From Bordetella petrii (GTDB lineage Bacteria > Pseudomonadota > Gammaproteobacteria > Burkholderiales > Burkholderiaceae_B), in the NCBI GenBank assembly GCA_017745595.1, contig WMBV01000009.1, forward strand, positions 60,024 through 124,023: a stretch of 64,000 nt of DNA, given 5' to 3'. The notes under the pieces are model-generated. The model was not told the DNA's origin. It worked only from the letters and a program-made list of their open reading frames with translations, and did no database searches. Made by a program: the position numbers and the translations under genes. Of this stretch, positions 47,159 to 54,985 are shown piece by piece (position 1 is the first letter of the stretch; each line of letters starts with the position of its first letter).

Positions 47159-48295
47159 TCAGAAGCGGTGACGCAGGCCGACGCCGACCGTCAGCATCTT
47201 GTTGCCGTCGACGAAGGCGTAGCCGTCGGCGTACGAACCCACCGCGTACAGGTTGGTGCGCTTGGACAAGTCGTAGGTGTAACCCAGGCTGTAGATGTCC
47301 ATTTTTTCCAGACCCTTGTTCGGATCGGCACGCTGCCACGAACCGAACACGTTGCTGGCGCCGCCAATCGGTGCGCTCAGGCCAACCAGGTACGAATTGA
47401 CCTTCAAGCCGTCCCAAGTGAAGCGATCGTTGGTGTTGCCCAGGCCCTTGGCCGGGGTGTTGGTGTTGAAAGCACCGCCGCCCAGGTCGAAGTCTTGGCC
47501 GACGAACACGCCGTCTTTGGTGCGGCCATAGGCCAGCGACACCTTCACGACTTCGAAGTCATAGGCCGCGCCCAGAATGAACTGCTGCGGTTGCGGCTGG
47601 CTGGGATAGCGGAACTGCTGGTCATACGTGAAGGCCACTTGCAGCGGGCCGCCCACGTAGCGGATACCGGCCGTCACGGCACGGTTGTTCTCGCTGCGCT
47701 TGAAGTTGGTCGGGCCTTCGACGTCGTCGGTCGAGAACGAATAGCCCACACCGCCCTGGAAGCCGCTCCAGCTGGGGGTCTGGTACATCACCATGTTGTC
47801 GTAGCGGACCGTGTTGGCCGCGCTGAACGACGAACCCATGGTCGAGTTCAGGTAGCTGAGCGAGAACGGATCGATATCGGAGAAGTACTTCGACGCGATG
47901 TTGGTTTGACGGCCGAGATCCAGGCGGCCCAGGGTGTCGCTTTGCAGGCCGATGGTGGCTTGGCGGCCGAACAGGCGGTCGCCCTGCTTGCTGTTGCCGT
48001 TGCTGGCGCCGAAGCCGCTTTCCAGCACGAACACCGCCGACAGGCCATCGCCCAGGTCTTCAGTGCCGCGCAGACCCCAGCGCGAGCCGCTCTGGATGCC
48101 GTCGGTCATGCCGATACGGGACTGGTAATCGCCGCCATATTGCCCGCGATTCACATCATTGGTACCGACTTTGCCACGCTGGTAGGTGATCCCAACGTCA
48201 ATCAAGCCGTACAAGGTCACCGAGGTTTCAGCGTAGGCGGTACCGCCGATGCCAGCAAGAATTGCGCCGGCGAGCAAGGTTTTTGTTAGTTTCAT
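47159..48295 (-). CDS. Gram-negative outer-membrane porin
   Basis: The 378-residue protein has a signal peptide (MKLTKTLLAGAILAGIGGTA, cleaved after AYA). The classical betaproteobacterial porin start SVTLYGLIDVGITYQ follows, with RWGLRGTEDLGDGLSAVFVLE and DRLFGRQATIGL further on. It ends VGVGLRHRF with the terminal Phe needed for outer-membrane assembly. It forms a trimeric 16-strand channel. It is monocistronic, with its own terminator and a 450-bp upstream region. The 31 codons before ATG 48295 are leader sequence. Confidence 0.95.
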   Translation of the reverse strand: MKLTKTLLAGAILAGIGGTAYAETSVTLYGLIDVGITYQRGKVGTNDVNRGQYGGDYQSRIGMTDGIQSGSRWGLRGTEDLGDGLSAVFVLESGFGASNGNSKQGDRLFGRQATIGLQSDTLGRLDLGRQTNIASKYFSDIDPFSLSYLNSTMGSSFSAANTVRYDNMVMYQTPSWSGFQGGVGYSFSTDDVEGPTNFKRSENNRAVTAGIRYVGGPLQVAFTYDQQFRYPSQPQPQQFILGAAYDFEVVKVSLAYGRTKDGVFVGQDFDLGGGAFNTNTPAKGLGNTNDRFTWDGLKVNSYLVGLSAPIGGASNVFGSWQRADPNKGLEKMDIYSLGYTYDLSKRTNLYAVGSYADGYAFVDGNKMLTVGVGLRHRF

Positions 48296-48749
48296 TTCCT
48301 CATCCCGATCAAGAGTGAATGCTGTCTGTCTCCACCCGCGGAGACAGTCCCGAACCCATACGTTAGGGAAAGGCAGGGATTCCACCAAAACGAGGAACTA
48401 CACAAGGAATCAAAAGATTTCCGTGGACCTGATGAATACCCTTATTTCCCTAGGAGGAAAAATTTCGAACAAAAAATTAAGTTACTTAATACACTTTTAT
48501 TAACACTGGGTTTATGGCGTACGAACAACAGACTGCTGCTATTCCGGCGGCGCTGTCTCCTGCGGCACGGGCAGCCCGCGAGCCGGTTCCAGCCGATCCG
48601 GGCCATTTGGCAGCGCAAACATCAGTATTGTTTTTAATACATCCGGTGAATGTTTGTCCATGCATTGCATGGCGGCGCCGCAACGGACGCAAAAAAAGCC
48701 GCCCCGAAGGGCGGCTTTGCATGACAGGCGGACGGGCCGCGCCGCCGTA
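48296..48749. other. AT-rich leader/promoter region of the porin gene
   Basis: No gene is seen. The region contains an 8-bp hairpin (CTGTCTCC 48326-48333 with GGAGACAG 48340-48347) in the presumed porin leader. An AT-rich palindrome (ATTAAGT-T-ACTTAAT, 48476-48490) lies further on, followed by the icd terminator. I could not assign a confident -35/-10 pair. Confidence 0.5.
48691..48717 (-). terminator. Intrinsic terminator of icd
   Basis: On the minus strand GCCGCCC and GGGCGGC form a 7-bp stem with a TTCG loop, followed by seven T. It lies about 30 bp after the icd stop. Confidence 0.93.
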
Positions 48750-50006
48750 TTACATGTGGTCGATCATGACCTGGCCGAAGCCCGAGCACGACACCTGCGT
48801 AGCGCCTTCGAGCAGGCGCGCGAAGTCGTACGTGACCTGCTTGGACAGGATGGATTTTTCCATGCTGGAAATGATGAGGTCGGCGGCTTCGGTCCAGCCC
48901 ATGTGACGCAGCATCATTTCGGCCGACAGGATTTCCGAACCCGGGTTGACGTAATCTTTGCCGGCATACTTGGGCGCGGTGCCGTGGGTGGCTTCGAACA
49001 TGGCCACCGAGTCGGACAGGTTGGCGCCCGGGGCGATGCCGATACCGCCCACTTGCGCGGCCAGGGCATCGGAGATGTAGTCGCCGTTCAGGTTCAGCGT
49101 GGCGATGACGTCGTATTCGGCCGGGCGCAGCAGGATCTGCTGCAGGAAGGCGTCGGCGATGGAATCCTTGACGATGATCTCGCGACCGGTCTTGGGATTC
49201 TTGAACTTGCACCACGGGCCGCCGTCGATCAGCTGGGCGCCGAATTCTTTCTGGGCCAGCTCGTAGCCCCAGTCACGGAAGCCACCTTCGGTGAACTTCA
49301 TGATGTTGCCCTTGTGCACCAGCGTGACCGAAGCGCGGTCGTTGTCGATGGCGTACTGCATGGCCTTGCGCACCAGACGCTCGGTGCCTTCGCGCGACAC
49401 CGGCTTGATGCCGATGGACGAGGTGTTCGGGAAACGGATCTTCGTCACGCCGAGCTTGGTCTGCAGGTACTGGATCAGTTCCTTGGCCTGCTCGGTCTCG
49501 GCCTGGTATTCGATACCGGCGTAGATGTCTTCGGAGTTCTCGCGGAAAATGACCATGTCGGTCTTTTCGGGCTCGCGCACGGGCGAAGGCACGCCCTTGA
49601 AGTAGCGCACCGGGCGCAGGCAGACGTACAGGTCGAGCTGCTGGCGCAGCGCCACGTTCAGCGAACGGATGCCGCCGCCCACCGGCGTGGTCAGGGGGCC
49701 CTTGATCGACACCACGTAGTCTTTCACGACTTCGAGGGTTTCGTCGGGCAGCCAGACGTCGGGGCCGTACACCTTGGTGGCCTTCTCGCCGGCATAGACT
49801 TCCATCCAGTGGATCTTGCGCTTGCCGCCGTAGGCCTTTTGCACGGCAGCGTCCACGACCTTGATCATGACGGGCGTGATGTCGGCGCCGGTACCGTCAC
49901 CTTCGATGTACGGAACGATGGCCTGGTCGGGCACGTTCAGCGAAAAATCGGGGTTGACCGTGATTTTCTGGCCCCCTGCGGGAACCTTGATATGTTGGTA
50001 GGACAT
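48750..50006 (-). CDS. icd: Isocitrate dehydrogenase (NADP)
   Basis: The 418-residue TCA-cycle enzyme starts [15 protein letters not shown]. It has the substrate-binding loop [15 protein letters not shown] and [16 protein letters not shown], metal-binding [29 protein letters not shown], and the cofactor-side motif [14 protein letters not shown]. These match NADP-dependent bacterial enzymes of the E. coli Icd type. It converts isocitrate to 2-oxoglutarate. ATG 50006 is family-like; the upstream frame is Pro/Arg-rich and non-conserved. It is monocistronic with its own terminator. Confidence 0.97.
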   Translation of the reverse strand: MSYQHIKVPAGGQKITVNPDFSLNVPDQAIVPYIEGDGTGADITPVMIKVVDAAVQKAYGGKRKIHWMEVYAGEKATKVYGPDVWLPDETLEVVKDYVVSIKGPLTTPVGGGIRSLNVALRQQLDLYVCLRPVRYFKGVPSPVREPEKTDMVIFRENSEDIYAGIEYQAETEQAKELIQYLQTKLGVTKIRFPNTSSIGIKPVSREGTERLVRKAMQYAIDNDRASVTLVHKGNIMKFTEGGFRDWGYELAQKEFGAQLIDGGPWCKFKNPKTGREIIVKDSIADAFLQQILLRPAEYDVIATLNLNGDYISDALAAQVGGIGIAPGANLSDSVAMFEATHGTAPKYAGKDYVNPGSEILSAEMMLRHMGWTEAADLIISSMEKSILSKQVTYDFARLLEGATQVSCSGFGQVMIDHM

Positions 50007-50201
50007 GAATGCTCCAGTTGCTCCGGGTGGTTTTGCGCTCGCATGCCGACGGCGCGGACGCGGGGGAAGAAACCCCGAAGCAACCGGACCGGGCGGCGGA
50101 CAACCCCCAATTCTAGCTCGCATTCCGGCCAGGCGTCCGGGAAGGCCGCCGCGGGGGCGTAAAATGATGGCTGATCGCCCCTATTTGCAGCCGTTGCCCC
50201 C

Positions 50202-50627
50202 ATGTTCAACCCGTCCCGCGACCAAGTCCGCGAATTCTTCATCGAAACCTGGCGCAAGCACCGCGCGGCCGAAGTCCTGACGCCCCTGGAATCCATGGCG
50301 CTGGACTGGGTCATCGAGCATCCCGAATACCACCCCGACCTGGAACATCCCGAGGCCATGACGGCAGAGTATCCCGTCGAGCAAGGCCGCACCAACCCGT
50401 TCCTGCACCTGTCGATGCATCTGGCGATCGCCGAACAGCTGTCCATCGACCATCCGCGCGGCATCCGCGCGGCCTACCAAAAACTGGTGGGTCGCGGCGA
50501 TGCCCACCAGGCCGCCCACGAAATCATGGAATGCCTGGGCCAGGTGGTATGGGAAGCCCAGCGGCTGGGCACCCCGCTCGACAGCGACGCGTACATTGAA
50601 CTGATCCGCCAGCGCGCCGAGCGCTAG
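50202..50627 (+). CDS. DUF1841 family protein
   Basis: The 141-residue protein starts MFNPSRDQVREFFIETWRKH and contains NPFLHLSMHLAIAEQLSIDH and DAHQAAHEIMECLGQVVWEAQR, the conserved core of DUF1841. The His- and Glu-rich helices suggest a possible metal site, but no function is established. It is divergent from icd and ends at a bidirectional terminator shared with the cytochrome genes. Confidence 0.9.
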   Translation: MFNPSRDQVREFFIETWRKHRAAEVLTPLESMALDWVIEHPEYHPDLEHPEAMTAEYPVEQGRTNPFLHLSMHLAIAEQLSIDHPRGIRAAYQKLVGRGDAHQAAHEIMECLGQVVWEAQRLGTPLDSDAYIELIRQRAER

Positions 50628-50664
50628 CGGCGTGCCGCCCTGCCGGCGCGTTTGCACAGGCAAG

Positions 50665-50693
50665 AAAAAAGCGCCCCGCGGGGCGCTTTTTTT
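50665..50693. terminator. Bidirectional terminator between DUF1841 and the cytochrome genes
   Basis: GCGCCCC and GGGGCGC form a 7-bp stem with a 2-nt centre. It is flanked by six A on the left and seven T on the right, so it can end transcripts from both sides. Confidence 0.92.
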
Positions 50694-50709
50694 CACACCG
50701 GGCGTGGGA

Positions 50710-51072
50710 TTATTGGCGTACGCCCAGGTCGCTGGGCTGCGCGGCCAGCCAGGCGGCCACGTGCTCGATGTCCTGGTCGGACAGTTGCGCGGCGAACGCA
50801 CCCATGATGGGGTTCTTGCGCACGTTGGCCGTGGCCGGCGAGCCCGCGGCACCGCGCTTGTACGAACGCAGCGCCTGCTCGAGGTAGTCGGCATGCTGGC
50901 CGGCCAGAATCGGATAGGACGGATCGACCGGCGTCTTGGCATCGGCGCCATGGCACGACGCGCAGTTGAATTTGTCGAAGACCGCCTTGCCGGCGGCCAG
51001 GTCTTGCGCCTGCGCGGCGCAGCCGGCCGCAGCCAGGATGGCGCCCGCGAGGGTCAGCATATAGCGTTTCAT
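50710..51072 (-). CDS. Periplasmic class I cytochrome c
   Basis: The 120-residue protein has a signal peptide ending at about AAQA and a single haem site CASCH. The later axial Met is probably in NPIMGAFAAQLSDQDIEHVAAW. It resembles cytochrome c553/c4-type electron carriers. The start at 51072 (MKRYML) fits the signal peptide better than the upstream ATG. It follows a similar cytochrome gene with a 14-bp gap, and the two probably form one unit. Confidence 0.9.
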   Translation of the reverse strand: MKRYMLTLAGAILAAAGCAAQAQDLAAGKAVFDKFNCASCHGADAKTPVDPSYPILAGQHADYLEQALRSYKRGAAGSPATANVRKNPIMGAFAAQLSDQDIEHVAAWLAAQPSDLGVRQ

Positions 51073-51086
51073 GATGGGCCCTCGCA

Positions 51087-51428
51087 TCACTTGAGATTGG
51101 AGTAGTAGGCGGCGACGTCGGCGATGTCCTGGTCGCTGAGGCTGCCGGCGATGGCATCCATGGTGGGATGGCTACGCGCGCCTTTCTTGTACTCGTTGAG
51201 GGCCGCTTCGATGTACTTGGCATTCTGCCCGGCAATCATCGGAACGTGGTACAGCTCAGGGAAACTGGCTTTGTAGCCTTTGATGCCATGGCAACCGATG
51301 CACATGGAGATTTTGTCGCGGGCGTTCTGGGCATTGCCGACCGGCGCTGCATCGGCCGCGGCCGCCTGACCGGCGACCGAACAGGACGCCACCATGGCCA
51401 GCGCGGACAGGGAGGTTCTCAACTTCAT
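51087..51428 (-). CDS. Periplasmic class I cytochrome c
   Basis: The 113-residue protein has a signal peptide (MKLRTSLSALAMVASCSVAG) and a single haem site CIGCH. HPTMDAIAGSLSDQDIADVAAYY carries the likely axial Met. It shares the SDQDI..VAA pattern with the adjacent cytochrome, indicating tandem duplication of a c-type electron carrier. It is divergent from the MoxR gene. Confidence 0.9.
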   Translation of the reverse strand: MKLRTSLSALAMVASCSVAGQAAAADAAPVGNAQNARDKISMCIGCHGIKGYKASFPELYHVPMIAGQNAKYIEAALNEYKKGARSHPTMDAIAGSLSDQDIADVAAYYSNLK

Positions 51429-51579
51429 TGGAATGGCTCTTGGTAAGGCTGAAAACTGGGCTAAGGATGAACGCCGGGTCTATGCCCAGCTACAAAACTC
51501 TGCGATTGTACGATAATTGTTGCCTAGCCATGCCAATCCGCGCATGGCGTGCCCGCGCCCACTTCTTTCGCTACTGCCC

Positions 51580-52452
51580 ATGTCCGCTAATCACAGCTCT
51601 GCCGCACCCCGCTTCGAAGGAACCGAACGCTACGTCGCCACCGACGATCTCAAACTGGCCGTCAATGCCGCACTGACCTTGCAGCGCCCCTTGCTGATCA
51701 AGGGCGAACCCGGCACCGGCAAGACCATGCTGGCCGAAGAGGTCGCGCAGGCGCTGGGCCGGCCGCTGCTGCAATGGCATATCAAGTCGACCACCAAGGC
51801 GCATCAGGGGCTATATGAATACGATGCGGTTTCGCGCCTGCGCGACTCGCAGCTGGGCGACGAAAAAGTCCGCGACATCCGCAACTACATCGTGCAGGGC
51901 ACGCTGTGGCAGGCCTTCGATGCGCCCGAGCCGGTGGTATTGCTGATCGACGAAATCGACAAGGCCGACATCGAATTCCCCAACGACTTGCTGCGCGAAC
52001 TCGACCGCATGGAATTCCATGTGTACGAAACGCGCCAGACCATCGCGGCGCGCCACCGGCCGCTGGTGATCATCACGTCGAACAACGAAAAAGACTTGCC
52101 CGATGCCTTCCTGCGGCGCTGCTTCTTCCATTACATCCGCTTCCCCGACCGCGACACCATGCGCGACATCGTGGGTGTGCACTTCCCGCACCTGAAGCAA
52201 GACGTGCTGCGCGCCGCGCTGGATACCTTCTTCGCGTTGCGCGAAGCGCCCGGCCTGAAGAAAAAACCGTCCACATCCGAACTGCTCGACTGGCTGCGCC
52301 TGCTGCTGGCCGAGGACGCCACGGCGGCCCAGATCGACGCGCACGCGGCGACCTCGGTGCCCATGATGGCCGGCGCCCTGCTCAAGAACGAACAAGACAT
52401 GCAGTTGCTCGAACGACTGGCCGCCATGACGCGCGGCAACGCGCGGCGCTGA
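51580..52452 (+). CDS. MoxR family AAA+ ATPase
   Basis: The 290-residue ATPase has Walker A GEPGTGKTMLAEEVA, Walker B LLIDEIDKADIEFPNDLL and sensor 1 IITSNNEKDLPDAFLRRCFF. MoxR ATPases act as chaperones that load metal or cofactor or assemble complexes, together with VWA proteins. The partner VWA gene follows after 18 bp. ATG 51580 is used; a frame open to 51517 adds a non-conserved leader. Confidence 0.94.
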   Translation: MSANHSSAAPRFEGTERYVATDDLKLAVNAALTLQRPLLIKGEPGTGKTMLAEEVAQALGRPLLQWHIKSTTKAHQGLYEYDAVSRLRDSQLGDEKVRDIRNYIVQGTLWQAFDAPEPVVLLIDEIDKADIEFPNDLLRELDRMEFHVYETRQTIAARHRPLVIITSNNEKDLPDAFLRRCFFHYIRFPDRDTMRDIVGVHFPHLKQDVLRAALDTFFALREAPGLKKKPSTSELLDWLRLLLAEDATAAQIDAHAATSVPMMAGALLKNEQDMQLLERLAAMTRGNARR

Positions 52453-52470
52453 TTCTTCCGTACAGCCGCC

Positions 52471-53643
52471 ATGCTGATCGACTTCTTCTACCACCTGCGC
52501 GCCCACAAGCTGCCGGTTTCGGTGCAGGAATACCTGACCCTGCTCGATGCCTTGCGCAGCGATGTCATGGCGCCCACGCTTGACGGTTTTTACTATCTGG
52601 CGCGCGCCGCGCTGGTGAAAGACGAATCCCTGTACGACCGCTACGACGCGGCCTTCGGCGCCTACTACCGGGGCATCGAAGCCGCGCTGCCGGCCGACAA
52701 AGAAATTCCCATCGACTGGCTGATCAAGCAATTCGAAAAAAGCCTGACCCCCGAAGAAAAGGCCGCCATCGAGCGGCACGGCTGGGACAAACTGATGGAG
52801 CTGTTCAAGCAGCGGCTCGAAGAACAAAAAGAACGCCACGCCGGCGGCAGCAAATGGATCGGCACCGGGGGCACCTCGCCGTTCGGCAACAGCGGCTACC
52901 ATCCCGAAGGCATCCGCGTGGGCGGCGATTCGGCGGGCAACCGCAGCGCGGTCAAGGTGTGGGACATGCGCCAGTTCCGCGACTACGACGACGGCCTGGA
53001 ACTGGGCATCCGCAATTTCAAGGTGGCGCTGCGGCGCCTGCGCCGTTTCGCGCGCGAGGGCGCCGACCTGGAACTCGACCTGGACGACACCATCGCCAGC
53101 ACGGCGCGCAATGCCGGCCACCTGGACCTGCGCCTGGTGCCCGAACGCCACAACACGGTCAAGGTATTGATGCTGCTCGACGTGGGCGGCAGCATGGACG
53201 ACCACATCGCGCGGGTCGAGGAACTGTTCTCGGCGGCGCGCAGCGAATTCCGCAACCTCGACGTCTATTACTTCCACAACTGCCCGTATGAAAGCCTGTG
53301 GCAAAGCAATAGCCGGCGCCAGAACGAACGTTTCGACACCTGGGACGTGCTGCGCAAGTACAACCCCGACTGGCGGCTGATCATCGTGGGCGATGCCACC
53401 ATGAGCCCGTACGAAATCCTGCAGCCGGGCGGTTCGGTCGAGCACTACAACAAAGAACCCGGCGCGGTGTGGCTGCGCCGGCTGCTCGATGCCTGGCCCA
53501 AGGCGGTATGGCTGAATCCCGAGCCCACCGCGTCATGGCAGTACCGGCAATCGATCGCCCTGCTGCGCGACATCATGCAGCAGCGCATGTATCCCGTTAC
53601 CGTGGCGGGCCTGGAACAGGCCATGCGGCTGCTTTCGAAGTAA
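52471..53643 (+). CDS. VWA domain protein, CoxE-like partner of MoxR
   Basis: The 390-residue protein starts MLIDFFYHLRAHKLPVSVQEYL. It has a C-terminal von Willebrand A-like domain with the MIDAS-type motif LLDVGGSMDDH and later the aspartate in IIVGDATMSPYE. The first motif is the DxGGS variant usual in this CoxE-like family. It works with the upstream MoxR ATPase; the client complex is not encoded nearby. Confidence 0.92.
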   Translation: MLIDFFYHLRAHKLPVSVQEYLTLLDALRSDVMAPTLDGFYYLARAALVKDESLYDRYDAAFGAYYRGIEAALPADKEIPIDWLIKQFEKSLTPEEKAAIERHGWDKLMELFKQRLEEQKERHAGGSKWIGTGGTSPFGNSGYHPEGIRVGGDSAGNRSAVKVWDMRQFRDYDDGLELGIRNFKVALRRLRRFAREGADLELDLDDTIASTARNAGHLDLRLVPERHNTVKVLMLLDVGGSMDDHIARVEELFSAARSEFRNLDVYYFHNCPYESLWQSNSRRQNERFDTWDVLRKYNPDWRLIIVGDATMSPYEILQPGGSVEHYNKEPGAVWLRRLLDAWPKAVWLNPEPTASWQYRQSIALLRDIMQQRMYPVTVAGLEQAMRLLSK

Positions 53644-53674
53644 GCGCCTGCCGCCACCGCCCGGCGCGCGGCCT

Positions 53675-54241
53675 TCAGTCTTCGGTGGGCGCGGCCGGCG
53701 TGTCCAGCGTCAACTGGTAGAACGCCAGGTCCAGCCAGCGGCCGAACTTGAAGCCCGCCTGCCGGATCGTGCCGGCGTGCGTGAAGCCCAGTTTTTCGTG
53801 CAGGCGGATGCTGGCCGCGTTGGCGGCATCGATGCCGCCCACCAGTACGTGCATCTGGCGCTGCCGCGCGCGCTCGATGATGACGCGCATCAGCGCCTCG
53901 CCCAGGCCGTGCCCGCGCCAGCGGCCGTCGATGTACACCGAATGTTCCACCGTGTACTTGTTGGCGGGGTAGGCGCGGAACGTGCCGTAGCTGGCAAAGC
54001 CCATCAGCTCGCCGGCGCCGTTTTCCAGGCCCACTACCGGGAAGCCGCCCGCTTGCTTGGCCTGGAACCACGCCTGCATCGACGCCGCCGTGCGCGGCTG
54101 GTATTCGTACAGCGCCGTGGAATGCAGGATGGCGTCATTGAAAATGGCCAATATGGTCTCGGCATGACGCGCGGGCGTACAGTCGACCAGGGTGCTGCCG
54201 GCGGGCGCGGCCACCGGCGCGGAAACGGGACGGATATCCAT
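53675..54241 (-). CDS. GNAT family N-acetyltransferase (phosphinothricin acetyltransferase-like)
   Basis: The 188-residue protein has the acetyl-CoA binding motif RGHGLGEALMRVIIERA. IFNDAILHSTALYEY, GGIDAANAASIRLHEKLGF and GFKFGRWLDLAFYQL match the Pat/YncA-type acetyltransferases, which acetylate phosphinothricin, methionine sulfoximine or similar amino acid analogues. An ATG three codons upstream is an alternative start. Repeat pair 4 lies just upstream of it. Confidence 0.9.
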   Translation of the reverse strand: MDIRPVSAPVAAPAGSTLVDCTPARHAETILAIFNDAILHSTALYEYQPRTAASMQAWFQAKQAGGFPVVGLENGAGELMGFASYGTFRAYPANKYTVEHSVYIDGRWRGHGLGEALMRVIIERARQRQMHVLVGGIDAANAASIRLHEKLGFTHAGTIRQAGFKFGRWLDLAFYQLTLDTPAAPTED

Positions 54242-54281
54242 GGCGCGCATTGTAGTGCGGCGCGGCGCCGGGGGTGCGCCA

Positions 54282-54313
54282 GGTGTCTGACTCCCGCGAG
54301 GGTGTCAGACACC
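54282..54313. repeat. REP-like palindrome, pair 4 left copy
   Basis: A 32-bp copy beginning GGTGTCTGACTCCCGC and ending GGGTGTCAGACACC. Its right flank GAAGCTTGACCGAG resembles the flank of pair 1 (GAAGCATGCCGAAC), so the element is longer than the palindrome. Confidence 0.88.
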
Positions 54314-54343
54314 GAAGCTTGACCGAGATTTTCCGCACACAGC

Positions 54344-54372
54344 GGTGTCAGGCACCTACGGAGCCTGACACC
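54344..54372. repeat. REP-like palindrome, pair 4 right copy (variant)
   Basis: GGTGTCAGGCACC pairs with GAGCCTGACACC around a short TACG centre. It is a diverged copy 30 bp after the left one. Confidence 0.75.
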
Positions 54373-54399
54373 TGGAGCCGCCCTGAGCCAGGCCGCGCT

Positions 54400-54747
54400 T
54401 CAACCGAAACGCGCCTGCGGGCCGGGACAGCGGTGCCACGGGATATCGTCGCCGTCCATGTCCAGGTCGAACAACTCATTGGCGGCCGGGTGCTGGCGGT
54501 GCTGCGGAGCGGTGCCTTCCATTTCCAGGACATGGCCGGCGAAGCCGCGGGGCAAGCCGCCCCATTCGGCGAAATAGCGCCGCGCCGGCACATCCACGAT
54601 GTAGGTCGTCAGGTCGTGGCACAGGATCGCCACGAACTGCCCGTCGTCGCTGGCATAGGCATAGCGGAATCGCCCTTTGATGCGATCGTGGCTAAGCGGC
54701 GCGCCCGTCAGTTCGGACAGCGCGCGCGTGACGAGGTCGGTCAGCAT
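54400..54747 (-). CDS. Hypothetical protein
   Basis: The 115-residue protein starts MLTDLVTRALSELTGAPLSH and contains RFRYAYASDDGQFVAILCHD and ARRYFAEWGGLPRGFAGHVL. It has no signal peptide or membrane segment and ends in a His/Pro-rich stretch. I do not recognise the family. GGAGG lies about 12 nt before the start. It is divergent from the M16 protease gene. Confidence 0.65.
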   Translation of the reverse strand: MLTDLVTRALSELTGAPLSHDRIKGRFRYAYASDDGQFVAILCHDLTTYIVDVPARRYFAEWGGLPRGFAGHVLEMEGTAPQHRQHPAANELFDLDMDGDDIPWHRCPGPQARFG

Positions 54748-54985
54748 GGCCGAGGTTCCTCCGGTCGGGTTGGGCCGGCGCGATGCCGGCGATAACGCGC
54801 GAACGGCACGCCCGCGGCACGCGCCAGCGGGAGCAAGACGGGAAGCCGCTGCGGGCCCTCGCGCGCCCCGTCTGAAACAGCTCTGTTTTCAACAGCTTAC
54901 ACCCGCCCGGGGAAGCGCTTCAAATCGGAACCTTCCGGGGCGTATACACTCCAACGACATTCGCCCGTTACCTGGACACCTTGCC

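Noticed and set aside
48514-48906. A plus-strand open frame of 130 codons between porin and icd
   Set aside because: It runs through the icd terminator and into icd antisense, with no domain character.
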